NCBI GenBank assembly: GCA_015066865.1
Contig: SVNQ01000002.1
Coordinates: 57,004-121,003, forward strand
Reading direction: 5' to 3'
Source of the DNA: Ruminococcus sp.
Lineage (GTDB): Bacteria > Bacillota > Clostridia > Oscillospirales > Ruminococcaceae
Length of the DNA stretch: 64,000 bases
Every line of letters begins with the position of its first letter. Position 1 is the first letter of the stretch. The notes below the pieces were generated by a model that did not search any database, was not told the origin of the DNA, and saw only the letters and a program-made list of their open reading frames with translations. Position numbers and translations under genes: made by a program. Of this stretch, positions 45,601 to 52,718 are shown in pieces.

Positions 45601-45704
45601 AGCTTGCAGTACTGAGAAAAAGCGGCGTGCAGCTGATTCCCGATGACGGGGTGCAGAAAAATTACGAAAAATTCCGCAGTATCCTGGCGGCGATACGGCA
45701 GTAG
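42678..45704 (+). CDS. Orphan BREX-type PglX adenine-specific DNA methyltransferase
   Basis: 1008 residues from ATG 42678 (AAAGGGGGG before it). Family features of PglX: [20 protein letters not shown] at the N-terminus, [29 protein letters not shown], SAM motif I in [40 protein letters not shown], the amino-methyltransferase NPPY in [51 protein letters not shown] and [20 protein letters not shown]. PglX methylates adenine in BREX phage defence, but BrxA/B/C and PglZ are not in this window: upstream are an XRE regulator and a 56-residue gene, downstream is fba. It could be a stand-alone methyltransferase, a type IIG-like enzyme, or a piece of a split system. Catalytic motifs are intact. Confidence 0.88.
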   Translation: [1008 protein letters not shown]

Positions 45705-45729
45705 CATGATTGTACATAAAGCATAAAAA

Positions 45730-45756
45730 GGGCATTCCGTTTGCGACGGAATGCCC
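45730..45756. repeat. Duplicated terminator-like hairpin, copy 1
   Basis: GGGCATTCCGT (45730-45740), 5-nt loop, ACGGAATGCCC (45746-45756). Poly-T on the minus strand side (CTTTTTATGC). The identical stem recurs at 45921-45947. Confidence 0.85.
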
Positions 45757-45920
45757 TTAGTCTGTCGAAAAATCTTATTAGGTTCAAAGGACTTAGTCCT
45801 TTGGCGGGTTTGAGGGTACGCAGTACCCTCGCAATATAGCCCCTCCCCTTTGGGGGAGGGGTTGGGGTGGGGGCAGGCTTCGGGACACCAACTCCGAAAA
45901 AGGCTATTTTTAAAAGCAAA
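45757..45920. repeat. Hairpin/G4-rich repeat element
   Basis: 164 nt between two identical hairpins. Contains AAAGGA...TCCTTT followed by GGCGGG, then GAGGGTACGCAGTACCCTC, then CCCCTCCCC-TTT-GGGGGAGGGG, and a strong G-quadruplex motif at 45852-45873. A related hairpin order occurs at 62348-62400, so this looks like a dispersed palindromic repeat family. Confidence 0.6.
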
Positions 45921-45947
45921 GGGCATTCCGTTTGTGACGGAATGCCC
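45921..45947 (-). terminator. Terminator after fba (hairpin copy 2)
   Basis: Same 11-bp stem as 45730-45756; on the minus strand it is followed by TTTGCTTTTAAAAA, and lies 24 nt past the fba stop. Confidence 0.75.
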
Positions 45948-45970
45948 TCGTATTTTTCAAATAATTGTGC

Positions 45971-46834
45971 TTACGCCTTGCCAACAGAACCGAACAGTTC
46001 CATCTTCTCCTTAACAGTAGCCTTGATTGCCTCAAAGCCGGGAGCGAGAAGCTTTCTCGGGTCAAAGCCCTTGCCCTGCAGATCCTTACCCTCTTCTACA
46101 TACTTACGGGTAGCTTCCTGGAATGCCAGCTGGCACTCTGTGTTAACGTTGATCTTTGCAACGCCCAGAGAGATTGCCTTCTGGATCATCTCAGCAGGGA
46201 TGCCTGTACCGCCGTGCAGTACCAGAGGCATGTCGCCAACCTTTTCCTTGATTGCAGCCAGAGTCTCGAAGGACAGACCTTCCCAGTTTGCCGGATACTT
46301 GCCGTGGATGTTGCCGATGCCGGCAGCCAGCATGGTTACGCCCAGATCTGCAACTGCCTTGCACTCGTCGGGATCAGCACACTCGCCCTTGCCAACAACG
46401 CCGTCTTCTTCGCCGCCGATGGAGCCAACCTCTGCTTCCAGAGAAATGCCCAGAACTTCACATGCATTTACCAGAGCTGTGGTCTTTGCGATATTTTCTT
46501 CGATCGGATAGTGAGAACCGTCGAACATGACAGAGGAGAAACCTGCGTTGATGCAAGCCTTTGCGCCCTCGAAAGAGCCGTGGTCAAGGTGCAGTGCAAC
46601 CGGAACTGTGATGCCCAGTTCTTCGATCATACCATTTACCATGCCAACTACGGTCTTGTAGCCGCACATGTACTTGCCTGCGCCCTCGGAAACACCGAGA
46701 ATTACCGGAGACTGCAGCTCCTGTGCTGTCAGCAGGATTGCCTTTGTCCATTCAAGATTGTTAATGTTGAACTGGCCGACTGCATACTTGCCGTCTCTTG
46801 CCTTGTTCAGCATGTCCTTAGCGGAAACTAACAT
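45971..46834 (-). CDS. fba: Class II fructose-bisphosphate aldolase
   Basis: Splits fructose-1,6-bisphosphate in glycolysis, in the cytosol. 287 residues. Zinc ligands are visible in HLDHGSFEGAKACI and in the VLHGGTGIPAEMI region, with SVMFDGSHYPIEEN between. N-terminus MLVSAKDMLNKARDGKYAVG is typical. GGAGG is found before the ATG; a strong promoter lies upstream on the minus strand. Single gene. Confidence 0.96.
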   Translation of the reverse strand: MLVSAKDMLNKARDGKYAVGQFNINNLEWTKAILLTAQELQSPVILGVSEGAGKYMCGYKTVVGMVNGMIEELGITVPVALHLDHGSFEGAKACINAGFSSVMFDGSHYPIEENIAKTTALVNACEVLGISLEAEVGSIGGEEDGVVGKGECADPDECKAVADLGVTMLAAGIGNIHGKYPANWEGLSFETLAAIKEKVGDMPLVLHGGTGIPAEMIQKAISLGVAKINVNTECQLAFQEATRKYVEEGKDLQGKGFDPRKLLAPGFEAIKATVKEKMELFGSVGKA

Positions 46835-46882
46835 AATAACGTCCTCCTAAAATTTTCTGCAGGGTTTTACCCCATCGTTATT

Positions 46883-46911
46883 ATTATAACGCATTCTGCC
46901 GAAAATTGCAA
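46883..46911 (-). promoter_or_regulatory. Promoter for fba
   Basis: Minus strand TTGCAA (46906-46911), 17-nt spacer, TATAAT (46883-46888). Confidence 0.8.
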
Positions 46912-47004
46912 GCGTTTCCCGAAAAATTCTTCATGGCGGTTGTATAAAAAATACATTTTCACAGCTTGCCTTTTATGCAGATTGTCGAAATGTATCGGAA
47001 ACTC

Positions 47005-47033
47005 TTGACAAAATTGTAAATGTAATTTACAAT
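47005..47033 (+). promoter_or_regulatory. Promoter with operator for DUF975 genes
   Basis: TTGACA (47005-47010), 17-nt spacer, TACAAT (47028-47033). The palindrome ATTGTAAAT-GTA-ATTTACAAT (47013-47033) fills the spacer and -10, a good place for a repressor site. Confidence 0.78.
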
Positions 47034-47102
47034 AAATACAGCGATTCACAAAGCAGGTGCAAAATGCATCTGTAGATTAAACGATTAAGGAGTGGTCACT
47101 TT

Positions 47103-47935
47103 ATGTGGACGAGAAAACTATTAAAAGATAACGCTAAGCAATCGCTGAAGAATTATTACTGGATGGCGCTGGCTGTTTGCACTGTATCCAGCATGCTTGG
47201 CGGAAGCGGTGAAAGAGGCGGCGGTTCCAGCGGTTTGTCATCAGACACGACTGAGGAACTGGGACAGCTGTTGGAGAGCGAAAACGCTGCAGAGGCTATC
47301 ACTATATTGCTTGGTGTTGGAGCTGTTTTCTTCTTTGCGTTGCTTTTTGCATTGGCATTTGGTTTTGCGCTTTACGCATTTCTGGGCGGACCTGTTGAAG
47401 CAGGTAAGTGCAGATTTTTCATCAAGGCAAGAGAGGGCGATGTGGCATTCGGTCATATGTTTGACCACTTCACCGGCGGCAGATACATGGCTACTGTAAA
47501 GACGATGTTCTTCCGTTATTTGTATACATATCTCTGGTCACTGCTGTTTGTGATCCCGGGAATTATCAAGGGTCTGGAATACTACCTGATTCCGTATCTG
47601 GTTGCAGAAAACCCCCATCTTTCCAAGGAACGTGCTTTTGAGATTTCCAGACGCACGATGGATGGCGAAAAGTGGAATCTGTTCGTACTGCAGATTTCCT
47701 TCATCGGCTGGGAGCTGCTTGGTCTTCTGTTTTGCTGTGTGGTATTGTTTTTGTCGTACCTTACGAGCAGGCAACTTTCACAGAGTTCTATGCTTGCATG
47801 AGAGCGAAGGCAATTGCAATGGGCATCACCTCCGAGGAGGAACTGACCGGTATGCCTGCAATCAATATGAACGGCATGAACGGCGGACAGAATGCAAATC
47901 CCTACGATCAGAACACAAATCCGTACAACATGTAA
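47103..47935 (+). pseudogene. DUF975 membrane protein with a frameshift
   Basis: The first 232 codons (47103-47801) read as a DUF975 family membrane protein, with helices at about 71-98 and 145-170 and the block ENPHLSKERAFEISRRTMDGEK. They then run into an out-of-frame end (LTSRQLSQSSMLA). A second frame continues the homologous C-terminus (YEQATFTEFYACMRAKAIAM, GITSEEELTGMP) up to 47935. The paralogue directly downstream has the same block as FIMPYHQAAKAEFYACMRAK, showing the intact gene once read through. A single missing G around 47740-47742 (GTGGTATT where GTGGGTATT would restore the frame) explains it. The truncated 232-residue protein lacks the last helix and tail. It may be an inactive copy, a real phase-varied gene, or a sequence error. 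Confidence 0.75.
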
Positions 47936-47998
47936 TTAACAGCATTCCCCTGTCATAATGGCAGGGGAATCAATGTATTTCAGCAGGGAGGATATTTT

Positions 47999-48772
47999 AT
48001 GTGGACAATTGGATTACTAAAGCAAAATGCTTGGAATTCACTGAAGCGCTACTACTGGATGGGCTTTCTGGTCTGCTTTGTTGCTGCCATTGCCAGTGAT
48101 TCCCTCAACGGCAGTTCGGGCTATTTTATGCTTTCGACGCCTGCTGCAGGCATGCTGCAGCAGGGGAGGCTCATGCTGTTTGAGTCGGATCTGGATTCGG
48201 CGGCAGCAGGCGCACTCGTATTCGGGTCGGTCTACTGCATCACGATGGTGTTTGCGCTTACGCTATCCATGTTGATTTATGCGTTCCTTTCAAATCCTGT
48301 GGAGGCAGGAAAATGCGCCTATTTCTACAATGCCAGAAACGGGGACTCAAATTTTGCACACACATTCGGCGCTTTTAAATCTGGCAGATACATGGCAACA
48401 GTCAAGATCATGTTCTGGCGCATGCTTTACACATGGCTGTGGTCGATGCTATTTATCATTCCGGGACTTATCAAGTCGCTGGAATATACGCTGATTCCCT
48501 ATCTGATCTCAGAAAATCCGAATCTTTCCAAGGAGCGTGTGTTTGAGATTTCCAGACGCACGATGGAGGGGGAGAAAGAAAAACTCTTTCTGCTGCACCT
48601 TTCCTTTATTGGATGGTATCTGCTGGGGATTCTGACCTGCGGTGTTGGTCTTTACTTCATCATGCCCTATCATCAGGCAGCAAAGGCGGAATTTTATGCA
48701 TGCATGCGTGCAAAGATGATTGCGCAGGGCATCACCACAGAAGAGGAACTGACGGGAGTTCCGGTTTATTAA
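47999..48772 (+). CDS. DUF975 family membrane protein
   Basis: 257 residues with about six hydrophobic segments. Characteristic DUF975 block AFLSNPVEAGKCAYFYNARN, then FGAFKSGRYMATVKIMFWRM, SENPNLSKERVFEISRRTMEGEK and the end PYHQAAKAEFYACMRAKMIA. Function unknown; the family is often found with exporter or wall genes. Paralogue of the frameshifted gene 63 nt upstream, with GGGAGG ribosome site. Terminator follows. Probably the functional copy of a duplicated pair. Confidence 0.88.
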   Translation: MWTIGLLKQNAWNSLKRYYWMGFLVCFVAAIASDSLNGSSGYFMLSTPAAGMLQQGRLMLFESDLDSAAAGALVFGSVYCITMVFALTLSMLIYAFLSNPVEAGKCAYFYNARNGDSNFAHTFGAFKSGRYMATVKIMFWRMLYTWLWSMLFIIPGLIKSLEYTLIPYLISENPNLSKERVFEISRRTMEGEKEKLFLLHLSFIGWYLLGILTCGVGLYFIMPYHQAAKAEFYACMRAKMIAQGITTEEELTGVPVY

Positions 48773-48787
48773 TCCTGCTTCACCTGA

Positions 48788-48821
48788 TTTTCCCCTGTAT
48801 TTCAGGGGAAAATTATTTTTT
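48788..48821 (+). terminator. Terminator after DUF975 gene
   Basis: 10-bp stem TTTTCCCCTG/CAGGGGAAAA, 5-nt loop, then TTATTTTTT. Confidence 0.88.
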
Positions 48822-48891
48822 CAAAAAAGTGTAAAAATGTCTGTGATATTTTGGTGGTTCCTCGGTCTAATGTATGAAGGGAGTTGAAAGA

Positions 48892-49383
48892 ATGGAAAAT
48901 TTTGAATCGCTGTACCGATCCTATTACGAAGATGTTTTTCGGTTTTTGCGTGGACTGTCCGGCGATGAACATCTGGCGGAAGAACTGACGCAGGAAACAT
49001 TCTTTCGTGCGCTGCGTTCCCTTGATACATTTGAGGGGAAATCCGATATACGGGTGTGGCTGTGCGCCATCGCCAAAAACCGATACTACACGTGGTGTCA
49101 AAAGCAGAACCGTTTTTCGGAAACGGAGGATCCGGATGCACTTCCATCGGAAGGAACACATTTTACCGAACTGCTTGCAGATAAGGAACAGGCACTGAAG
49201 ATCCATGGTTTCCTGCATGATCTGCAGGAACCGTACAAGGAAATCTTTATGCTGCGGATATTCGGGGAATTGTCCTTCCGTGAGATCGGTCGGATTTTCG
49301 GAAAAACAGAGCATTGGGCGTGTGTGACGTTTCATCGTGCAAAGGCAATGCTGCAGAAAAAGGTGAAGGAGGAACTGCTATGA
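48892..49383 (+). CDS. ECF-family RNA polymerase sigma factor
   Basis: 163 residues. Sigma-70 region 2 (SYYEDVFRFLRGLSGDEHLA, EELTQETFFRALRS) and region 4 (PYKEIFMLRIFGELSFREIG, RIFGKTEHWACVTFHRAKAM) without regions 1 and 3, i.e. an ECF sigma. It directs RNA polymerase to a special set of promoters when released by its anti-sigma partner. ATG 48892 has GGGAG upstream; a 6-codon-earlier ATG lacks it. The downstream gene overlaps by 4 nt and encodes the anti-sigma. The region before may hold an ECF promoter (see findings). Confidence 0.93.
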   Translation: MENFESLYRSYYEDVFRFLRGLSGDEHLAEELTQETFFRALRSLDTFEGKSDIRVWLCAIAKNRYYTWCQKQNRFSETEDPDALPSEGTHFTELLADKEQALKIHGFLHDLQEPYKEIFMLRIFGELSFREIGRIFGKTEHWACVTFHRAKAMLQKKVKEELL

Positions 49384-50225
49384 GAATGGATTGTGACGTA
49401 ATTAAAGACCTTCTGCCGCTGTATGCGGAGGACATGGTCAGCGACAAGAGCCGTGAACTGATTGGAACGCATTTGGATGAATGCGAGGAATGCCGCAAAT
49501 TGTACGAAATGATGTCGGATCCTGCACCAAAGGCGGAGTTTACAAAAGAACCTGCGGAGAGTTTTCAGAAATATGTCAAAAAGTCAAAACGCAGGCTTAT
49601 TTGGCGTGTTGCACTGGTTACAGCGATCATTGTGGCAGCACTGTTCACTGTATGGCAGATTGCCGTTGGAGGAATTGTGGCATTCTTGATGCTTGACAGT
49701 GCACTTGCTCCCATCAAGGTCGATACGGATGTGAACAATTATTCTCAGTATATGGGAGAAAATGCAAAATCCGAGTATCGGAATAAGTGGGGAATGGATG
49801 AAAGTATTTTCCCATCTGCGATCACTGCGGATATGGATGTCAGGGAATACAAAATGGTCTACTATAATCCGTGGGATGCCCAGTATCTGAGCTATCTGAC
49901 AGTGGAATATGACGATGCTGCCTATGCTGCGGAGCTGGAACGCCTTGGCAGTTACACATCGACCGACTACATCGGCTATTACAGCGTAACGGGATTTTCG
50001 GAGGATGCACCGCTTCTGGCGATGTATGCCGATGATTATCAGGGATTTGTCTATGCGATCGACACCCCCGATGCGGAGAATACCGTGACCTATGTGGAGC
50101 TGATCTTCTGCAATTACTTTATGGATCTTGACTATGAGGAATATATGCCGGCAGAGTATTTCCCCGAGGGATTTGATGCCACAATGAACAATCCCTACGA
50201 GAAGAAAATGATGTCACAGCATTAA
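49380..50225 (+). CDS. Zinc-finger anti-sigma factor
   Basis: 281 residues. zf-HC2 domain at the N-terminus with HLDECEECRKLYEMM (HxxxCxxC, a zinc site) binds the sigma factor; one membrane helix follows (about 77-105: RVALVTAIIVAALFTVWQIA), then about 170 extracellular residues likely to sense a signal. Overlaps the sigma gene by 4 nt (ATGA), the normal pairing. The signal is unknown. GTGAAGGAGG precedes the ATG. Confidence 0.92.
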   Translation: MRMDCDVIKDLLPLYAEDMVSDKSRELIGTHLDECEECRKLYEMMSDPAPKAEFTKEPAESFQKYVKKSKRRLIWRVALVTAIIVAALFTVWQIAVGGIVAFLMLDSALAPIKVDTDVNNYSQYMGENAKSEYRNKWGMDESIFPSAITADMDVREYKMVYYNPWDAQYLSYLTVEYDDAAYAAELERLGSYTSTDYIGYYSVTGFSEDAPLLAMYADDYQGFVYAIDTPDAENTVTYVELIFCNYFMDLDYEEYMPAEYFPEGFDATMNNPYEKKMMSQH

Positions 50226-50306
50226 GGCGAAGACGACGAAAACACGCCCATCCTGCAAAGTCATCCACTCAACGTTCCGTTTACCTTTGTGTAAAAATGC
50301 GTTAAT

Positions 50307-50335
50307 TGACATATATCTCCAGATGCCGTATAATA
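50307..50335 (+). promoter_or_regulatory. Promoter for XRE-GNAT operon
   Basis: TTGACA (50307-50312), 17-nt spacer, TATAAT (50330-50335). The 8-bp palindrome CGGTACCG (50342-50349) overlaps the start of transcription and may be an operator. Confidence 0.83.
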
Positions 50336-50370
50336 AAATTACGGTACCGAAATAACAAGGAGTGATTGTA

Positions 50371-51477
50371 ATGAATATGTCAATTGGAAACAATATCAGA
50401 ATTATGCGGCACAGGTGCGGCTTTACGCAGGAGGAGCTTGCTGCAAGGCTTTCTGTGACGCCGCAGGCCGTGTCCAAATGGGAGAACGGCGGGGGACTTC
50501 CCGATCTGACGCAGATCGTTCCGCTGGCACAGGTTTTCGGTATTACAACGGATTCCCTGCTGGGGGTGACCTCTGCAGTGTACGGCAAGTCGCATACAGA
50601 GGCGGCGATGGGGCACGAAAAGCTCCTGATGGCATCCACTCTGCCGCCTGCAGAGAAGCATTTGTCCGCCTATTCGTATTTCCGTGCAGAATCGGAAAAG
50701 GAGCCGACCAATTATGCCATCATGTGCAGATGCATCAACCATGCCGCTGAAATCAGCAGGTATGCGGATTTTGAAGGTTTCATGTCCGATCGTCCGGAAG
50801 ATCGTGACGAGATTTTTGCGGACTGCGAACAGAAAAACGCCTGCATTGCAAGATTCTGCGAGAACAGGGCGATTATTGAAAAATCCGATTTTGCCATGGC
50901 GTGGATCCACATCCATACCAAGCAGTTTGATAAGGCAAGAACGCTGATCAACCGTCTGCCCAGTCTGGAAAGCAACAACCTGCGTGAGGGCATCATGACA
51001 AAGCTCGTTAAGTTCCAATATGGTTTTGACCGTGCAAAGGAGAATATTTCGGAGAATATCCGCAAGCTCCTGCATGCCACAGCGAAGGAATTTTTCTACG
51101 GCTTTGAGGATTATGCATGGGAAACCGAAAGCGGCGAAGCACTTGCATTCGGACGGAAGCTTCTCGACATTCTGCAAAGCTACAAGGCGTTTGACGCACT
51201 GCATTCCGATGTGCTGCTCTGCGAAAATCACATCCGCAGCTTTTTCCCGAAGTGTTATGCGGACATGGGCAATTATGAAACGTCGGCGGAGGAATTGCTG
51301 ATTATTGCGCAGAATATCGCAAGTTTTTCGTCCTGTACGAAGAATGACTGGACAAACGCGCCGGCTACGCTTGACGCTGCACTTTCTTATATGACGGAAG
51401 AACAGCAGGAGAGAGTAAAATGCTGCCCTGCTTACAGAGAAGCAATTGCATTGCTTGAAAGGACGGAGGAAGAATGA
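50371..51477 (+). CDS. XRE-family regulator with C-terminal helical repeat domain
   Basis: 368 residues. HTH at about 6-60 (FTQEELAARLSVTPQAVSKW). The remainder (about 90-365) is helical, TPR-like (AYSYFRAESEKEPTNYAIMC, IHTKQFDKARTLINRLPSLE, FDALHSDVLLCENHIRSFF), as found in stress- or metabolite-sensing XRE proteins. Start ATG 50371 with AAGGAGTG. It overlaps the GNAT gene by 4 nt, so it likely controls its own operon. Its ligand is unknown. Confidence 0.85.
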   Translation: MNMSIGNNIRIMRHRCGFTQEELAARLSVTPQAVSKWENGGGLPDLTQIVPLAQVFGITTDSLLGVTSAVYGKSHTEAAMGHEKLLMASTLPPAEKHLSAYSYFRAESEKEPTNYAIMCRCINHAAEISRYADFEGFMSDRPEDRDEIFADCEQKNACIARFCENRAIIEKSDFAMAWIHIHTKQFDKARTLINRLPSLESNNLREGIMTKLVKFQYGFDRAKENISENIRKLLHATAKEFFYGFEDYAWETESGEALAFGRKLLDILQSYKAFDALHSDVLLCENHIRSFFPKCYADMGNYETSAEELLIIAQNIASFSSCTKNDWTNAPATLDAALSYMTEEQQERVKCCPAYREAIALLERTEEE

Positions 51478-51956
51478 TCCGAAGATTTGCCGAAAAGGAT
51501 GCACAGGAAGTTGCGGCGCTGATCGGGGAAACCCTGCGCATCAGCAACCGCAAGGACTATCCGGAAGAATACATCACACAGGGCATCGCCTTGTTCACGC
51601 CCGAATATGTCATGCAGCGTGCCGGCTGGACGCATTTCTATGTGGTCTGCGAGAATGAGAAAATCATCGGCTGCGGTGCGATTGGCCCGTACTGGGACAA
51701 AACGGATGAAAGCTGTCTGTTCAGCATTTTTGTACTGCCGGAATATCAGGGCAGGGGCTATGGGCGTCTGATTATGGAAACTCTGGAACAGGATGCATTC
51801 TTTCTCCGTGCAAAACGCATTGAGATTCCGGCATCCATTACTGCCTGTGAATTTTATCGTCAATTTGGGTATGACTTCAAGGATGGCATTGCCGAGACTG
51901 ATGAGGAGGGGCATTACAAGCTGGAGAAATTCCGTGTTCCTGATGCGACTGACTGA
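51474..51956 (+). CDS. GNAT family N-acetyltransferase
   Basis: 160 residues. Acetyl-CoA binding motif in FVLPEYQGRGYGRLIMETLE (QxxGxG), with an IGCGAIGPYWDKTDESCLFS strand before. Substrate unknown. The ATG overlaps the XRE stop, so both are translated together; GGAGGAAGA precedes it. Confidence 0.9.
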   Translation: MIRRFAEKDAQEVAALIGETLRISNRKDYPEEYITQGIALFTPEYVMQRAGWTHFYVVCENEKIIGCGAIGPYWDKTDESCLFSIFVLPEYQGRGYGRLIMETLEQDAFFLRAKRIEIPASITACEFYRQFGYDFKDGIAETDEEGHYKLEKFRVPDATD

Positions 51957-51965
51957 TAATACAGA

Positions 51966-52006
51966 AAAATCTCCTGCTGCCGTAAATAGGCAATGCAGGA
52001 GATTTT
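51966..52006. terminator. Bidirectional terminator
   Basis: 12-bp stem AAAATCTCCTGC/GCAGGAGATTTT with an inner CTGCC/GGCAA helix; serves the GNAT gene (+) and the lipoprotein gene (-). Confidence 0.85.
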
Positions 52007-52012
52007 TTAGTT

Positions 52013-52624
52013 TTATGTTGTTGCAGCAGTTTCGGATGCAGTCTGTGTTTCAGTGCTTTCTGTGGAAGTTTCCGAAGGCGATGTGGTTTCCGAGGGTGCG
52101 GCACTTCCGTTTTCCGTGAAAGTGTCGAATGTGATCGTCAGCCCATAGGGTGGCAGGGAAAATGTCTTGGGAACGCCCTCCTTGTCAAAGGTCAGGGTGT
52201 ATTTCCCCTCGTCGATCTCGCCCTCGCAGACAGCACCTTCCTCATTCTGCTTGCAGACGATTTCCGGTTCGATCGCCATCTCATCCACAATATCCATCAG
52301 TTCTTCGAGCATGGTTCTGACTGCCTGTGCCGATTGCGGAACGGAAAATTCCAGCCCCTTGTAGGATGCCGTGACCTCGTCATCCAGAAAATCGAGCTTC
52401 ACACCATCAAGTGCGGACGGTTCCGTAAACGTCACACTCCATGCCTCGTTGCCGTATCGTGTGAGAATCCCTTTTGTTTCGCTGTCAGCGGTCGTCAAAG
52501 TTACTTCCGTTGTGAATGCGCCGTCCAGACGGTTGTTCACATTGCCGGATGCCGGCTGCATGGCACAGCCGTAAACGCTCAGGAGTACTGCGCCCATGCA
52601 GAGCGTTGCAAAAATACGTTTCAT
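52013..52624 (-). CDS. Hypothetical lipoprotein
   Basis: 203 residues. Lipoprotein signal with SVYGC lipobox at about 16-20. The mature chain is a LolA-like beta barrel type (LDGVKLDFLDDEVTASYKGL, TLTFDKEGVPKTFSLPPYGL) and ends in a Ser/Thr-rich tail. It is a surface lipoprotein of unknown use. No adjacent partner. Confidence 0.72.
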   Translation of the reverse strand: MKRIFATLCMGAVLLSVYGCAMQPASGNVNNRLDGAFTTEVTLTTADSETKGILTRYGNEAWSVTFTEPSALDGVKLDFLDDEVTASYKGLEFSVPQSAQAVRTMLEELMDIVDEMAIEPEIVCKQNEEGAVCEGEIDEGKYTLTFDKEGVPKTFSLPPYGLTITFDTFTENGSAAPSETTSPSETSTESTETQTASETAATT

Positions 52625-52718
52625 ACCATCACCTCATCAAAAATTTACGGGCATGCCGCAATTTCGGCAGCATGCAGCTGTTTCGGTTTGTACGTCATGT
52701 ATTTCTGCAATTGTGAAA

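Noticed and set aside
42678..45704. Complete BREX system
   Set aside because: No BrxA/B/C/L or PglZ homologue occurs on either side within the window; only PglX-like methyltransferase is present.
45841..45880. Rho-independent terminator from CCCCTCCCC/GGGGAGGGG
   Set aside because: No U-tract follows on either strand; G4 or repeat origin explains the sequence better.
47103..47935. Programmed ribosomal frameshift in the DUF975 gene
   Set aside because: No slippery heptamer or adjacent pseudoknot is apparent at the break; a one-base deletion is simpler, though not excluded.
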